64,000 bases of DNA, from NCBI GenBank assembly GCA_963682175.1, contig OY821775.1:32114053-32178052 (forward strand), in the 5' to 3' direction. The position numbers and the translations under genes are program-made. Position 1 is the stretch's first letter. The number at the start of each line of letters is the position of its first letter. Shown one piece after another: positions 10,140 to 21,653 of this stretch. Source of the stretch: Triglochin maritima (Eukaryota > Streptophyta > Magnoliopsida > Alismatales > Juncaginaceae). Below the pieces are notes generated by a model. The model saw nothing but the letters and a program-made list of their open reading frames with translations, was not told where the DNA came from and made no database searches.

Positions 10140-12027
10140 TACTCATGCTAGTGTCCCCTATCATACACTAAATAGTAGGACAACCAGGGTCCTTATACTT
10201 TGTGTATATGGGATTGGACAAAAGTGAGCTCACACTCGCAGCTAAGAATGCTTTCTTAGGAACATTGGTATTTCTTTTGATTGTGAGGAGATCTTTAACA
10301 CTTTGGCATATTGTGGTATTTGTTGGATGACATCCAACAAGGGGATGTTAACCTTCACTTGTTCAAAGACCTCTAATATCTTATCCATTGTGTCACTCTG
10401 CTTTTTGGTTAACCTACTAGGATAGGGAGTTTTGGCATGTAGGTTTTTCGCGGTGCCTGAGAAGGAGGCATTGGTGTATTACCCTCACCCTCAGCTTCTT
10501 CCTCACCATCATTTCCACTGAGGGACTGCACAGATGGTGGTGGTGGCATGGAAATGTGATTGTCAACCTGCTTTCCATTCCTTAAGGTTACAATCACATT
10601 GACATGATGAACAGGTTCCTCCACATGGTTCACTTGCCTCCCCGAGGTACCAAACTCTCATTTCGCATGTGTTGTTGATGGTACATGCGGGGGTTAGCCT
10701 CAGGCTGGCTAGACAGAGTCCCTCGCTCTCTCTCATGTACAGAATGAGCCAATTGACCCATATGAAGCTCAATAGATTTGATGGTCTGCTGATTTGAAGT
10801 GAGAACTTGGCTTGTGGATGACATAAAGTTTTTCAATGAGTTTCCAAGTACGAGTCAAGGTCTCAAGCGAATTAAACAAGGTTTCCATATTGTTGGAGTT
10901 TGGGAAACCCGATTGGTTGGTGATTTGGGGTTGGGGTGGCTGAAAAGACTATGAATGCATGGGATGTTGGTGTGGTATGTTAGGTGGTCTAGAGAAGTTT
11001 GAAGGACCACCCTGGACATTGTTTTGGTTCCATAAAAAGTTAGGGTGGTTCCTCCATCCAGGATAATAGGATGATGATTATGGGTCATTCCTGGATCTAT
11101 CATAGATGGCATTGAGTTGTTCTATCTCTTGAGGAATGGATGCACACTTGCCTCCTACATGACCTATCCTACCACATGAATAACAGGGAACTTGACCAAA
11201 TGCAGACACATGTTACACATCTTGCTGGTTTTGGAGCTCAATTGAATCCATACGGCGCATTAAGGCTGCCATGCGTGCCTCGGTGGCTGTAGTCGTATTG
11301 AGAGCAAATGCGGAACTCGATCTAGTCAAGTATGCATTTGCGATCCTCGCTCCGATGCTAGACTATGGTGGTGGTTCCCTCACACTTTCCCACTGCATGG
11401 TTTTCTCAGTGAGGTCTTCTAGGAAAGCCCATGCCTCCCTTTCATCCTTTCCTAAGAACTCTACTTGACACATGGACTCAAAGAGCGTTCGGGATGGGAT
11501 GTGAAAACCCTCATAGACAATCTGACAAAGGTGCCACAACTCGATACCATGGTGAGGGCATGAGGATAGTAGCCCATTGAACCTCTCTAAGTATGCATGG
11601 AATGATTCAGTCTCATGTTGATAGAACGAATTGATTTTGTTCCTCAGTTTTTGAGTATGATGATTTGGGAAGTACTTCTTGAGGAATGCTGATTGGAAAT
11701 CATCCCAAGTTCTAAAGGCATTTGCCTGGTTGCTGTACAACCACTTCTTGGCATCATCCTTTAGTGGAAAGGGAACAAGACTAAGGTGGATAGAGTCTGT
11801 GCTAAGCGGTTGCATCTTGAAAATCGCACAAACCTCCTCAAATTCCCTGAGAAAGATATAGGGGTCACACTTCCCAGTGAAGTGAGGGAGCGTGGAGAAA
11901 AACTGACGCTTAACCTCAAAGTGGTTCCCATTCACCTCCGGCAATACAATGCAAGAAGGTAGAGTAGTACGACTCAGGTAACATCGATCACGCAGAGAAA
12001 TGGGAACAAGTGGTGGAACCGGTTATT
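10140..12027 (-). pseudogene. gag: Athila-like gag with start of protease
   Basis: The minus strand encodes a gypsy Gag polyprotein that would form the cytoplasmic particle. Upstream of the capsid lies RTTLPSCIVLP (about 11975-11940). The Retrotrans_gag capsid domain follows, with DDAKKWLYSNQANAFRTWDD, FLKKYFPNHHT and CPHHGIELWHLCQIVYEGF (about 11770-11500). The zinc knuckle CYSCGRIGHVGGKC lies at about 11190-11150, followed by NPGWRNHPN-type sequence. A QTIKSIELHMGQLAHSV helix region (about 10780-10730) precedes VTLRNGKQVDN (about 10600-10565). After PKLP the spacer leading to the protease is recognisable, up to KDPGCPTI and CMIGDTS (about 10190-10145). The catalytic D-x-G of the protease is gone. 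Several frameshifts and stops break the frame, and the N terminus is missing. Confidence 0.85.
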
Positions 12028-13996
12028 AGCTAGATTCTAACCTTGTATTAGAAATTGATTGACTAGCTTCGTTCTCTGTAATCTTGTTCAGAGTTTTGTG
12101 AACACTTGGAGGTGATTCCGAGGCAATTCAACATGCAACCCGACTTCTAATTGCTAAAAAGGATTTGATATTAATCTATGTATGATCCAATTTATCTATT
12201 TCAATATTAATTACTATATAATATATTGAAATACAATTAGGTAGTTTGGTACATAAATTTTTTTAAAAATATGAAAACCAATCCTAATTGCTTGTAAAAT
12301 TTTAAAAATATACATACAAGTATAGGGCACAAAATGAACAATAGTATTAGAGCACTTAGTTCATATTTTCAATACTTACTATATAAATATATTTAGTATC
12401 CCATCTCATAATCAAATAAGTCATGAATTTACCTTTTAAGTCTTTTTTGCATTTTTAATGGATGCATCAAGCTGGAATCCTAGAATTTTGTGTTTCTTAT
12501 TTTCTACATTAGTTTGTAATGTTAGAAAATTAATAAGCCATTCAGATCAGATGTCTTATTCTGATCTTTAAGGTGAAACAAAAATCGTGAAAATTAGTGT
12601 CGTTCTCGAATTTCCAGCAATGTCCATATTTGGGATTGTTTTTTCGATTTTGATTCTAATTAATTCTTTTGGAAGTTTTAAATATTTTGAAACATGTCAT
12701 ATGAAAATTAGAATCAAGTTTTAGACTTGTGCCTAATTGTCTAGAATTTTTTTTATATTAAATTATTATTTTACTTGAAATTGACAAAACATGAAAGCGG
12801 CAAATAAGTTTATTTTCCTTAAAACAAATTTGGGCAATTTAGATAAACTTCAGTTCAGATCTTTTTATTCTTGAACTATGGATGCTAAAGTCATTTTAAA
12901 AGATTTCAAATGATTTTTGAATTATTTAATTGAAAGATGAAGGATAAACTAAAGAGTATAAACTAATATTTGTACAAAATTGTTGCACTTGTTCTGTGTT
13001 GCAAGAATAATTGAGTTTATATGTCCCATCGAAGCCATATGTGAATGTATGATATCTATATCGTTATTCTTAATCCCAGGGCTTATATATATGTAAAAGT
13101 CATTTATTTTGTATGCATGCATATGAGAGGACTTTACATAGGACTTGTACCAGCCAATTTAATTTTAATAAAATTCAAATTGTTAGATGCTTGTTTAAAT
13201 ATTTTGCAATATTTACATCTATGGTGCAAGAAGAAGAAGCAAAGATCTAGCGCGCGGGAACATATAAACTCACACCAATATGTGAATGGAATTATTTTAT
13301 CTTTACGTGCTTGGCTTGTATGTGATGAATGGTTAGGATAAGTGTGAATGAATGCATACATGACTACCTAAATTCTAAAATCACATATGAATTATTTAAT
13401 TGTCCATACTAAATATTAAGATGACCTTTCTTTCTTATTTCACCCACTAGAAGCCATCAATCGAGGGATGTTTTGCTTGCCCTTAGCGGGAGATATTGGG
13501 ATATACATTCTTGTGCCATCAATAAATACATAAAGTGAGTTTCACCCTTAATGGACATCAAGTGTATTTGTTTATGGATACAATGTACAATTGTATCTCG
13601 TATCAAATGTTTTAAGTTTTCTTAACAAAACTAGGAGCCCTCGCTCGATTTTGAGAAAAAGAGTTTTTCTTAGGAGAACGGACAAATTCCCTCTTAATTG
13701 AAACAAAAAAGAACCATAACAGTTTGGAAAACGCAAAAGTTTGCAAAATCTTGAAATAGTAATGATTAGAAAATGTTTCTTACCATGAGTTTTTGATATA
13801 TTCGATAGCCCTTAGCTAGTCTTTGTTATAAATGATGGGATTTTGTAATACTGCAATTATTGACATATTTATTTATTTCCAGCGCAATTTTTATAAACAT
13901 AACATTGACATGAAATCCTTATAAATTATTATTTAGAAATTTCTAACATTCAACCTATTGTGCGATCTATGATTGAAAACCTTCCAATAGCAAACG
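12028..13996. other. AT-rich stretch without recognised genes
   Basis: Nearly 2 kb of AT-rich DNA between the truncated GypA-1 gag and the gag of CopiaX. It may contain the degraded 5' LTR of CopiaX, since TTTCTAACA at about 13940-13950 resembles an LTR end, but I could not match it to a 3' LTR. The reading frames at 13045-13361 on both strands look like chance. Confidence 0.5.
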
Positions 13997-14790
13997 ATGG
14001 CTCCAACTTCAATAGCGATGTTTGAAAAACTTTCTTACATTTTGGATGGTGAAAATCCAAATTTTATGTGAGAAGGCAACCGATGCTGAGCGTGAGGCTG
14101 CAACAAAGTGGGAACACTAAGAGAACCAAGTTCATGGTCTAGTGCTTGCCTCCATGGGTGACTCGCCACAAGCAAAATACTTGGATTCAAAATCCAAAGA
14201 AGACAATGGAAGCTCTAACAAAGATGTTTATAGATAGTGCTAGGAAAGAGCCATATAAGACCACCATAGCACTCACAAGGTGCCACATGACAGAGGGAAC
14301 ATCTGTGTCCATGCATTTTCTCACATTGCAAGGATACCTTGAGAAGATAGAAAAGCTCTCTTCCCCATTGCCCAAGGACATTGTCGAAGATTTGATTCTT
14401 GGCTCTCTAACCCCATCCTACAAGGATTTTATGATGCACTACCATTTGCGTGAGAAAGGGGTTAATCTTGAGGAGCTTCATAACTCTCTCAAAACAACTA
14501 AAATTGATATGAACAAATTCAGTGACAAGAATGTTGTAGACATCCATGGTTGAAGTAGAAAGATCGCCAAGAGTAAAGGCAAAGGCAAATTAACCAAAAA
14601 TGTGTCAATGAAGGGCAAGGGAGTTGGAGGTGTTCGTGGGAGTGCCCCAAGGGGGAATTCTTCAAAATCTCCAACTCCCAACATGGAGTGATTTCACTGC
14701 GGTGAAAATGGACACACCCAACTTAATTGCCTCAAGTACAAGGAAGACTTGACAATGGAGTGATTGAGCGCAAGCGCCCCCCAAAAGGCC
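13997..14790 (+). pseudogene. gag: CopiaX gag (UBN2-type) with broken zinc knuckle
   Basis: From an ATG at 13997 (MAPTSIAMFEKLSYILDGEN), with stops soon after, the sequence continues as KWEH-x-ENQVHGLVLASMGD and a long open stretch at 14146-14553. That stretch contains MEALTKMFIDSARKEP, MHFLTLQGYLEKIEKLSSPL and EDLILGSLTPSYKDFMMHY. This is a UBN2-type Gag of a Ty1/copia element. The knuckle near 14690-14735 reads FHCGENGHTQLNCLKY, but its first Cys codon is TGA. Downstream come the protease remnant and, far to the right, the RNase H. Frameshifts and stops show long inactivity. Confidence 0.82.
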
Positions 14791-14799
14791 AAAGGTATA

Positions 14800-15173
14800 T
14801 TTGTTATTGAAATAAATTTAGCCACCTCTATCCACGATTGGGTACTTGATACCGGATCTTGTGCTCACATAAACTCCAATTGGAGCAAGTAATGGATAAA
14901 AGGACCTCGCAAGAGGAGAGATGATTCTGAAGGTCGGAAATTGTGCAAGCGTTGTTACGATTGCACAATGCTCCATGAATCTTCATTTATCTAGTGGTCT
15001 AATTTTAAGTTTATAGAATGTCTATTATGTAAGTTCGATTAGCAAGAATATTATATCCATATTGTGTTTACATATGGATGACTTTATAACAAATATTTCA
15101 AATTCTTGCATATCTTTATCGAATACGAGTTTCATCAGTGATTCGGACCATAGGAGGTCTCAATGAGGACATG
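14800..15173 (+). pseudogene. CopiaX protease remnant and start of RNase H
   Basis: VLDTGSCAHI at about 14848-14877 is the aspartic protease active-site segment of copia Pol. Integrase and reverse transcriptase are absent, so a large internal deletion lies between about 14950 and 15100. From about 15121 the frame reads TSFISDSDHRRSQ, a stop, then GH. That is the start of the copia RNase H and continues across the gypsy insertion at 35274 as VFLLDGGVVSW. The insertion point is fixed by the duplication acatg (15169-15173) / atatg (35274-35278). Confidence 0.8.
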
Positions 15174-15357
15174 TGATGTGAATCAGTTAAAATACCGCAA
15201 GCGCACGACTTTGTTGAAGCAGTGGCAAATACGGGTCGGTCCACAGGGAGCACGTGTGAGTCAGATTCGCGATACTCGAGTGGGGGAGAAGAAGAGAGAG
15301 TTGTGATTGAAACTACACTACAATGCAAAAGAAATCAGAAAATAAGCAATAAAACTA
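15174..15357 (-). repeat. GypB 3' LTR, piece 1
   Basis: Terminal 184 bp of the 3' LTR, starting TGATGTGAATCAGTTAAAAT on the plus strand and matching 33697-33880. It breaks at AAACTA, where CopiaY is inserted. The empty site is kept in the 5' LTR near 33876-33885. Confidence 0.92.
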
Positions 15358-15738
15358 TATTGGATTAATCTAAGGATTAAGATGATGTTTGCCCAAATCA
15401 CTGACATGTGGCGCACTCTCATTGGTTGCGCATTAGGGTTTAGGGAAGACTCTTCTATATAAGAAGAGGAGGCTCTCATTGGAGGGGTTGCATTCCTTGT
15501 GTGCAAAACCCTAACCCTAGCCGCTACCTCTCCTCTCTCTCCCATCCGTCCCACCTTCTCCTCCACTCCTCCCGTAGACTCTTGGGTTGTGGATTAGTCC
15601 TTCTTCCCCACGAGAGTTGAAGGCCGGCCGGTGCTCGAGGCGACTCTGTGAGTTGATCTCCGGTTCCCTTCCGCTGCCACAGGTTCTCTCCTACAAAGGT
15701 AAATCCGAACCTGTAGATTCAATCGTAGATTGCTAACA
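15358..15738 (+). repeat. CopiaY 5' LTR
   Basis: Begins TATTGGATTAATCTAAGG and ends GATTGCTAACA. The start is TA rather than the usual TG in both LTRs. A TATA-like CTATATAAG lies at about 15454-15462, followed by a C/T-rich leader. Confidence 0.93.
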
Positions 15739-15739
15739 T

Positions 15740-15752
15740 TGGTACCAGAGCC
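15740..15752 (+). promoter_or_regulatory. CopiaY primer-binding site
   Basis: TGGTACCAGAGCC starts two bases after the 5' LTR. It matches the usual copia primer site TGGTATCAGAGC, complementary to the 3' end of initiator tRNA-Met, with one mismatch in the shared 12 bases. Confidence 0.88.
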
Positions 15753-17715
15753 ATTTTGGTCACCTCCGAGTTTTGTTTTAGAGCACCTTCTTATTCATTT
15801 CATATACGTTGAAATAATTTCGGTGGTTCTTTGAAAGAAATTTTTTCGGATTCATATGGTTTTGTTTTTTTCCTTTCTCTCCTTTCATGCGCATGGGCTT
15901 TGATGGCGGGTTTTTCTTTCTCACCCTAGCGCGTGACTTGTTTGATTCATCCTTTACATGCGATTAGTTTTACGTGAATCATCTCTCTTTTCTTGCGCAT
16001 ATTTTATTTTTAGAATGCATCTTGTGTTGAAAATGGATGATTCATTCTTGCGCATAGTTCATCTGTCTTGTTAAGCATGTGCCTAGGGTTACATGTTTTA
16101 ACTTTGATTGTTGCGCATATTGTTATTCCATCTTTCAAGCATGCGGCTAGATCTTATTTTTATTGTTTTTATGTGCATATTAGCTTAAGAGAATGATGAT
16201 AATTGATGTTACAAGAGTTGGATATTGCATATGTTTCATGATGTGATCATGTATTTCGGATTATGCATCATTTTTTCTTTTCAAAACTCTTGTTCATGCA
16301 TCTAAGGATACACAGTGGTTTCCTTATTCATGTATGTGCAATTTTTGATCATACATGCATGCATCTAGAATTTGATAATGATTTCCGAATTATGTGCATG
16401 ATTATTGCTATTTTTCGGCTATGCGTTTCTTTTAGAATGATTGCATGCATTTCATTTGAAATATTTCCTTTATGATTGAATGCACATATATGTTAATCTC
16501 ATTAAGGATTTTTGGATTTTTTTGGAATGATTGCATGCATTTAATTTGATATATTTCCTTTTCATCAAATTTGCATATATGTGCTACCCTCCACCAAAGA
16601 ATTTCGAATTTTTCTTTCCATTACAAGTAGCATAATTATTGTTGATTGCATGCTTATATTGATTAAGGAAAGATTGGATAATTCCGAAATTTTTGGGAAG
16701 ATATTATGGGCTGGATTTTTATTGCCTTAAAAATATGTTTGAATGCTTTCCTTTGATGCAAAAATATGTGTTTCTCTCTACCATAGAATTTCGGATTTTT
16801 TCTTTCCTAATCGAAGTAGGATAATTTTTGTGCTATCATGATTATATTGATTAGGGAAAGAAGGAAAAATTCTGGTTTGAGAATGATTATTGTGGAGATT
16901 GGTTGTTATTACCTAACACGTTTTTTTTGCCTATATTCGTGCACCATAAAAGCATTGTTTCCTTATGCATTACTTCCTTCTTGTTTGAATGAGGTGCACA
17001 CTTTATGGTATTTTTTTCCATACGTCAGATTGTGCTAACGTATGGAAAGATTGTGCTTGTATGGAATGAATGGTTGCTGATTTTATTTACTGCCTTATTG
17101 AGAAATGAGTGTAATTTCATTCATTCATTTCCATTTGCAATAGTTATCGCAATGGGCTGTAATATTTATGGACTGTAATAATTATGGACTGTGGACTGTT
17201 TATTGCCCTAAGGAGACGAGGGGCTCTTTTATTTTTTATTATTGCGATATTATTGCTATAAGACTCATGCAGGTTCCCGTCGACGAGGCTAAATCCCTAA
17301 TGGGGATCATTAGCTCAATATGGAAGTAACGTAGTAATCATATCTGTGTGATGTTGATTGGATTTTTTTTGAAAACCGTTTTTTGGGAACTTGCATGCCT
17401 AGTGGGAGTTGCAAGGTAGAAGTGTTTTGTGTAAACCACCTTGCAACCGGCGGTAAATACTTTCTTTATTTGCTGATTTGCCATGATTTAAACGTTTTTT
17501 TGGGTCTCTAAATCATGATGGAGCTCAATATATAGATTAGTAAAATGGCTTTATTAACTATTGCATGAGGATTTGATCGAATGCTTTATGTTTTCTTTTG
17601 GTTTGAATGCTATAGCTATTAAGTCAGTTTATTTTTTTAGGACTATTGTAGCTCGTTGTATTTTATGCTAGAACTCATGTATCGCTATGATTTTTTTTGA
17701 TTGTCCTAGATTTTT
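15753..17715 (+). other. CopiaY leader with internal repeats
   Basis: About 2 kb of T-rich untranslated leader before gag. Diverged direct repeats recur, such as GAATGATTGCATGCATTT (about 16435-16452 and 16526-16543) and ATTTCGGATTTTT-type segments (about 16600 and 16790). No coding frame is supported. Confidence 0.6.
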
Positions 17716-18600
17716 ATGGCTGCTTCCAAAAGTATTGTCGCTGATCTGACTCGAGGAGATAAACTCCACGAAAGAAATTACGATCTGTGGCATCGTAAAA
17801 TTGAGTATCTGTTAGAGGATCAGGACATGTTAGAAAACATAAACCAATCTATGTCTCCCCCTGAGGAGGGGAATACTGCGCAACATCGCACAAACTTGGA
17901 TGTTTATAATGCATGGACAAAGAAAGACCGAATTGCTCGAATCACAATTCTAAGTTCAATGAGGGACGATCTGTTACTGCGGTTTGAAAAGTTTCGAACT
18001 GCAAAGGCCTTGCGGGAAGCTGTGAAGTTTCAGTACAGAGTAACCTCTGTCACAAGGGCCCTCCAGCTTGGGCTCATGTTTGATGGGTATAAAATGTGCC
18101 AAGGTCACACGATGAGGCAGCATATTATCACAATGTCAAACATGATTAGCGAGCTGAGTGCTGCCGGTCGTGCAAAGACCGATGAGGACCAAGTGTCTGC
18201 TCTCATCAGATCGTTGCCTTCGAAGAATTGGGAGCATATGAAGGTCCATCTGACTCATGTTGATGACATTAGGACATTTGACCATGCCGCGAAACACCTA
18301 GAGCTGGAAGAGGACCACATGCTTGCGGAAGCCCCTCTAACTGAAGTATTTGCTGTTGAGGCTGGCGCTCCTCGGAGGAGTGCAGGTTTTAAGCGCAAAA
18401 GAGATAGAGCTCAGGGTTTTAAAGGCAAGAAGGGTTCAAATGCAAACAAAATAGAAAAAAGCTGGAAAGAAATGACCTCGAGGATCCAGAGGTGGGAAAG
18501 ATAAGTCTAATGGGACTTGTTTTAACTGCCGAAAGACTAGACATTTTGCTCGTGAGTGCACTGAGCAAAAGGTAATTACTGTGTGTAATCCCTCGAATTG
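17716..18600 (+). pseudogene. gag: CopiaY gag with zinc knuckle, frameshifted
   Basis: An ATG at 17716 opens a 262-codon frame of copia Gag. It starts MAASKSIVADLTRGDKL and has the W-x-x-KIEYLLEDQD segment (about residues 25-40), a helical UBN2_2 core (about 70-200) and a Lys/Arg-rich tail. The frame is lost near 18480. The next frame carries the CCHC knuckle CFNCRKTRHFARECTE at about 18523-18570, with all four zinc ligands present. A single frameshift therefore separates capsid from nucleocapsid. Gag would form the particle and package RNA. The long open frame suggests a relatively recent element. Confidence 0.9.
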
Positions 18601-18965
18601 TAACGTGACTAGTTTTGTGATGCTCACTGGTCATTCTCCTGTGTGGATTGTAGATTCAGGTGCCACGGACCACGTAACAAAAGATCATTCTGCCTTCGTG
18701 GAATATCACTGTGTTCCAAGTGGGAGGTGAATAAACATGGCAAATAACACTGGCATTGAAGTTCTTGGAGTTGGCACATGCAAAGTGGCTTTACGAAGTG
18801 GCCGGATGCTATTACTTCATGACGTGTTGTATGCACCAGCTATACGGCAAAATATTATTTCTGTTGTTGTTTTGATGAGACATGGTTTTGAAGTTGTTTT
18901 TGGGAACAATGATATGGGTTTATTGTGTTGGACGCAATTTATGATTTCAATCATAACACTAGTGA
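18601..18965 (+). pseudogene. CopiaY protease and downstream linker
   Basis: In the same frame as the zinc knuckle, WIVDSGATDHV (18644-18676) is the aspartic protease active site with the catalytic D-S-G. The frame meets a TGA at about 18728 and resumes with MANNTGIEVLGVGTCKVALR and LHDVLYAPAIRQNIISV (18737-18890), which is typical of copia protease C termini. A frameshift near 18930-18965 precedes the integrase. Confidence 0.87.
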
Positions 18966-19540
18966 CTTTATGAGCCAAAGTTCCATGAATAATGATTCAG
19001 TTATGTGGCATGCTAGACTAGGTCACATTGGTGTTGACCGGATGAACAGGTTGGCAAAGGAGGGGGTATTAGGAGAATGCTCCAAATTTGAATTGCCGAC
19101 CTGTGAATCTTGTCTAGCTGGAAAGGCAACTAGAAAACCGTTCGGAAAAGCCATTAGGGCTACTTCTCCTTTAGAACTAATTCACTCAGATATTTGTGGA
19201 CCTTTGAATGTGCGTACTAGACATGGACAGAGTAAGTTCATCACATTCATTGATGACTTCACTAGATATTGTCATATTTATCTTATTTCTCACAAGTCAG
19301 AAGCTCTAGAATGTTTTAAGAGATTCATGAGCTTAGTTGAGAATCAGTTGGATAATAAGATAAAAACTCTTACAACGGATAGAGGTGGTGAGTATCTCTC
19401 CATAATGTTCAAAGAGTTATGTGATGAAAAGGGGATATCTAGACAACTCACTATGCCTTATACTCCTCAGCAAAATGGTGTTGCCGAGAGAAGGAATAGA
19501 ACGTCGCTAGACATGATTAGATCCATGATGGTGCATGCGA
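18925..19540 (+). pseudogene. CopiaY GAG-pre-integrase and integrase core
   Basis: The GAG-pre-integrase zinc domain gives WHARLGHIGVDRMNRLAKEG and CESCLAGKATRKPF (H-H-C-C). The rve integrase core follows with HSDICGPLNV (first Asp), FIDDFTRYCHIYLI, TDRGGEYLS (second Asp) and PYTPQQNGVAERRNRT (Glu). The D-D-E triad is intact. The frame ends just after the Glu, at MIRSMMVHA. There the sequence leaves the copia family and the C-terminal integrase half and reverse transcriptase are missing. Integrase would insert cDNA into the host chromosome. Confidence 0.92.
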
Positions 19541-19930
19541 GCCAAGACCACCGAAACGAGTAAGGTCGAGGGAGAGAACCAAACGTGCGGAAAGGGTTAA
19601 GAACCAACACTCACCTCAACTCGCAACCTGCGCCCGAGCCTCTCTTCGCCGGAGCACACCACCGCCACGTCGGAGATCCACCTCTGGAAGAGAGAACGTG
19701 AGAGAGAGAGAGAGAGGGACGTGAGCAACTGAGAGAGAGAGGGGGAAAACAATAAATATCTCTCACCTTTCAATCCTATCCATCCATTTCCTTCCTTTCC
19801 ATCTCCACCACACATCTCATCTCCTCTCCATCTCAACCCTCCATCCAACCATCTTCAATCCAAGACCTCAATCACCAATTCCCCCTAATCACCAACTAAT
19901 CAACAACAAAACCCAATTAGGATTAGGATC
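19541..19930 (-). other. Foreign segment inside CopiaY, candidate captured host gene fragment
   Basis: About 390 bp unlike copia sequence replaces the region between integrase and the end of RNase H. Read on the minus strand it looks genic: a C/T-rich tract ending TTCTCTCTTCCAG, a 69 bp GC-rich segment (19683-19615) coding for RWISDVAVVCSGEERLGRRL without stops, then GTGAGTGTTGG. This matches a 3' splice site, a 23-codon exon and a 5' splice site. An upstream ATG-containing G-rich part lies at 19850-19750, with a (GA)n tract at 19699-19740. The source gene is not recognised. Confidence 0.5.
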
Positions 19931-20011
19931 CCACAGCTGACCCTCTTACCAAGGCTATAGCTAAGGACTCGTTTGTGTCTCATGTGAAGTCCTTAGGCTT
20001 ACGCAGACTTT
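19931..20011 (+). pseudogene. CopiaY RNase H, last codons
   Basis: DPTADPLTKAIAKDSFVSHV followed by KSLGLRRL and a stop is the conserved C-terminal end of copia RNase H. All catalytic residues lay in the deleted part. Confidence 0.85.
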
Positions 20012-21267
20012 GATGTATTGGCATGTCTAACTTCCTTTTATGAGTGATTGTGTTTTCCTTTCGACTATATATGTTTTGGTTGATGTAGTTGTTCTAGCAT
20101 AAAATATTATTCTGTCAATAGTCTGAGGAATACTCACTCACACGAGCATTCGCCTCTGGCGCTTTTGATAGCGAGCAGAGATGAGACTGATCATAAAGAG
20201 ATCTTGCATGATAGATCTGGAGAAGTTCATGATCGGATAGTCGCCTTGATTAGGAATCAAGATGAGATCCTCTATGTTGGTGAGGATTGACATGAATGTT
20301 CCCACGATTCATGTGACCTATAGAAGCGAAGTGCGAGCATCACATGTGGCGCCAGGTGGCACCAGTATGGTGTTAAGGCGACAATGATGAAGCTCGGGTC
20401 AGGCGCAGAGGGGGTGCGACTAGACTAAGACTTGTATGGTGTTGAGAGATAGACATACTGTTGTGTGCAGTATGATCCACCCTAACATGTTTATCATACA
20501 ACATGTGCTGAGCGACCATTGGGAAGTGAAAGGATGGATCCCTACTCCTTCACTGTGTGAGTCGAAGACCTGATTGTCATTAGTTACCCTCAGTGACCTT
20601 CGACGACACCACGAAGCAAAGAGTTGATGTGGCTACTTTGGGATGTTATCTATGACCATGAGAGATTCGGTCTAAAGAGGCATCTTCGGGAAAGGAGTCA
20701 ACTCTAAGTGTAATGGTGGTCTGGGGCGAAGGGAAAGGTTTGACTCGACTGCACTAAAAAGTATTTGCTGGGCCCAACTGTATTGGATACAGTAGCAAGT
20801 ACTTTGAGGACAAGGTATTCTCTCCAAGGGATCGAGATACCGTTCATGTCACGTGAGTTTCTGAGTAAACCTGGGGAACAGTGATGTGCATTTGACTGCT
20901 TAATTATTATTTTTGTGATGATGTTGTCATTCTGGCCTTCTAGTAAGGTTTCTAGTTTGAGACTCCTAATTGCAGGTGCATCACCGGTCGCACGACCCAT
21001 TTGTCTGTATGATCGGAAGAGTGCATGTGTTGGGGACATAGATGATCTTTTATCGGGGATACATGATCAGAGACTTGCGTGTTGTGGATGCGTTCTTGGA
21101 GAGAGGAATAGTTGTATATATCATGGATGTATGCATGTGTGTCGGGGACACATAGAGAGGTGATATATTGCCATTATGTGATTGTATGTATCAGGGATAT
21201 ATGCATATGTGTCAGGGACACAAAAGCAGATGACATGTTGTTATCGTGCTATTGTGCAAGTGCGAGA
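20012..21267 (+). other. CopiaY noncoding 3' region
   Basis: About 1.25 kb between the RNase H stop and the 3' LTR with no supported coding frame. Diverged direct repeats based on TGTGTCGGGGACACA / TGTGTCAGGGACACA occupy about 21030-21230. A clear polypurine tract is not visible; only GCGAGA precedes the LTR. Confidence 0.6.
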
Positions 21268-21648
21268 TATTGGATTAATCTAAGGATTAAGATGATGTTT
21301 GCCCAAAGCACTGACATGTCGCGCACTCTCATTGGTTGCACATTAGGGTTTAGGGAAGACTCTTCTATATAAGAAGAGGAGGCTCTCATTGGACGGGGGT
21401 GCATTCCTTGTGTGCAAAACCCTAACCTAGCCGCCACCTCTCCTCTCCGTCCCATCCGTCCCACCTTCTCCTCCACTCCTCCCGTAGACTCTTGGGTTGT
21501 GGATTAGTCCTTCTTCTCCACGAGAGTTGAAGGCCGGCCGGTGCTCGAGGCGACTCTGTGAGGTGATCTCCGGTTCCCTTCCACTGCCACAGGTTCTCTC
21601 CTACAAAGGTAAATCCGAACCTGTAGATTCAATCGTAGATTGCTAACA
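21268..21648 (+). repeat. CopiaY 3' LTR
   Basis: A 381 bp direct copy of 15358-15738, starting TATTGG and ending TAACA, followed by the TSD aacta and the resumed GypB LTR. Confidence 0.95.
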
Positions 21649-21653
21649 AACTA

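Larger units (their letters stand above)
6284..12027 (-). mobile_element. Athila-like Ty3/gypsy element GypA-1, 5'-truncated and pol-deleted
   Basis: This minus-strand gypsy element, read from right to left, has gag (about 12027-10409), the first part of the protease (to about 10140), an accessory ORF (10120-9500), a 1.6 kb noncoding 3' region, a polypurine tract and a 3' LTR (6284-7888). Active protease, reverse transcriptase, RNase H and integrase are missing, and no 5' LTR is present to the right. Its left side is inserted in a CACTA transposase gene. The right side stops abruptly inside gag at about 12027. No TSD can be read because one end is lost. Confidence 0.83.
15358..21648 (+). mobile_element. 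Ty1/copia element CopiaY, full length with chimeric centre
   Basis: 6291 bp in all, with 381 bp LTRs (15358-15738 and 21268-21648) and a 5 bp TSD aacta (15353-15357, 21649-21653). Order on the plus strand: LTR, primer site, 2 kb leader, gag, protease, integrase, a foreign 0.4 kb segment, the last codons of RNase H, noncoding 3' region, LTR. Reverse transcriptase and most of RNase H are gone. By eye the LTRs differ by about a dozen substitutions and two single-base indels. It inserted into the 3' LTR of GypB, so it is younger than GypB. Confidence 0.95.

Noticed and set aside
13045..13361. Overlapping frames on both strands in the AT-rich gap
   Set aside because: Short, without recognisable motifs, and the opposite-strand frame is equally long. 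They look like chance.
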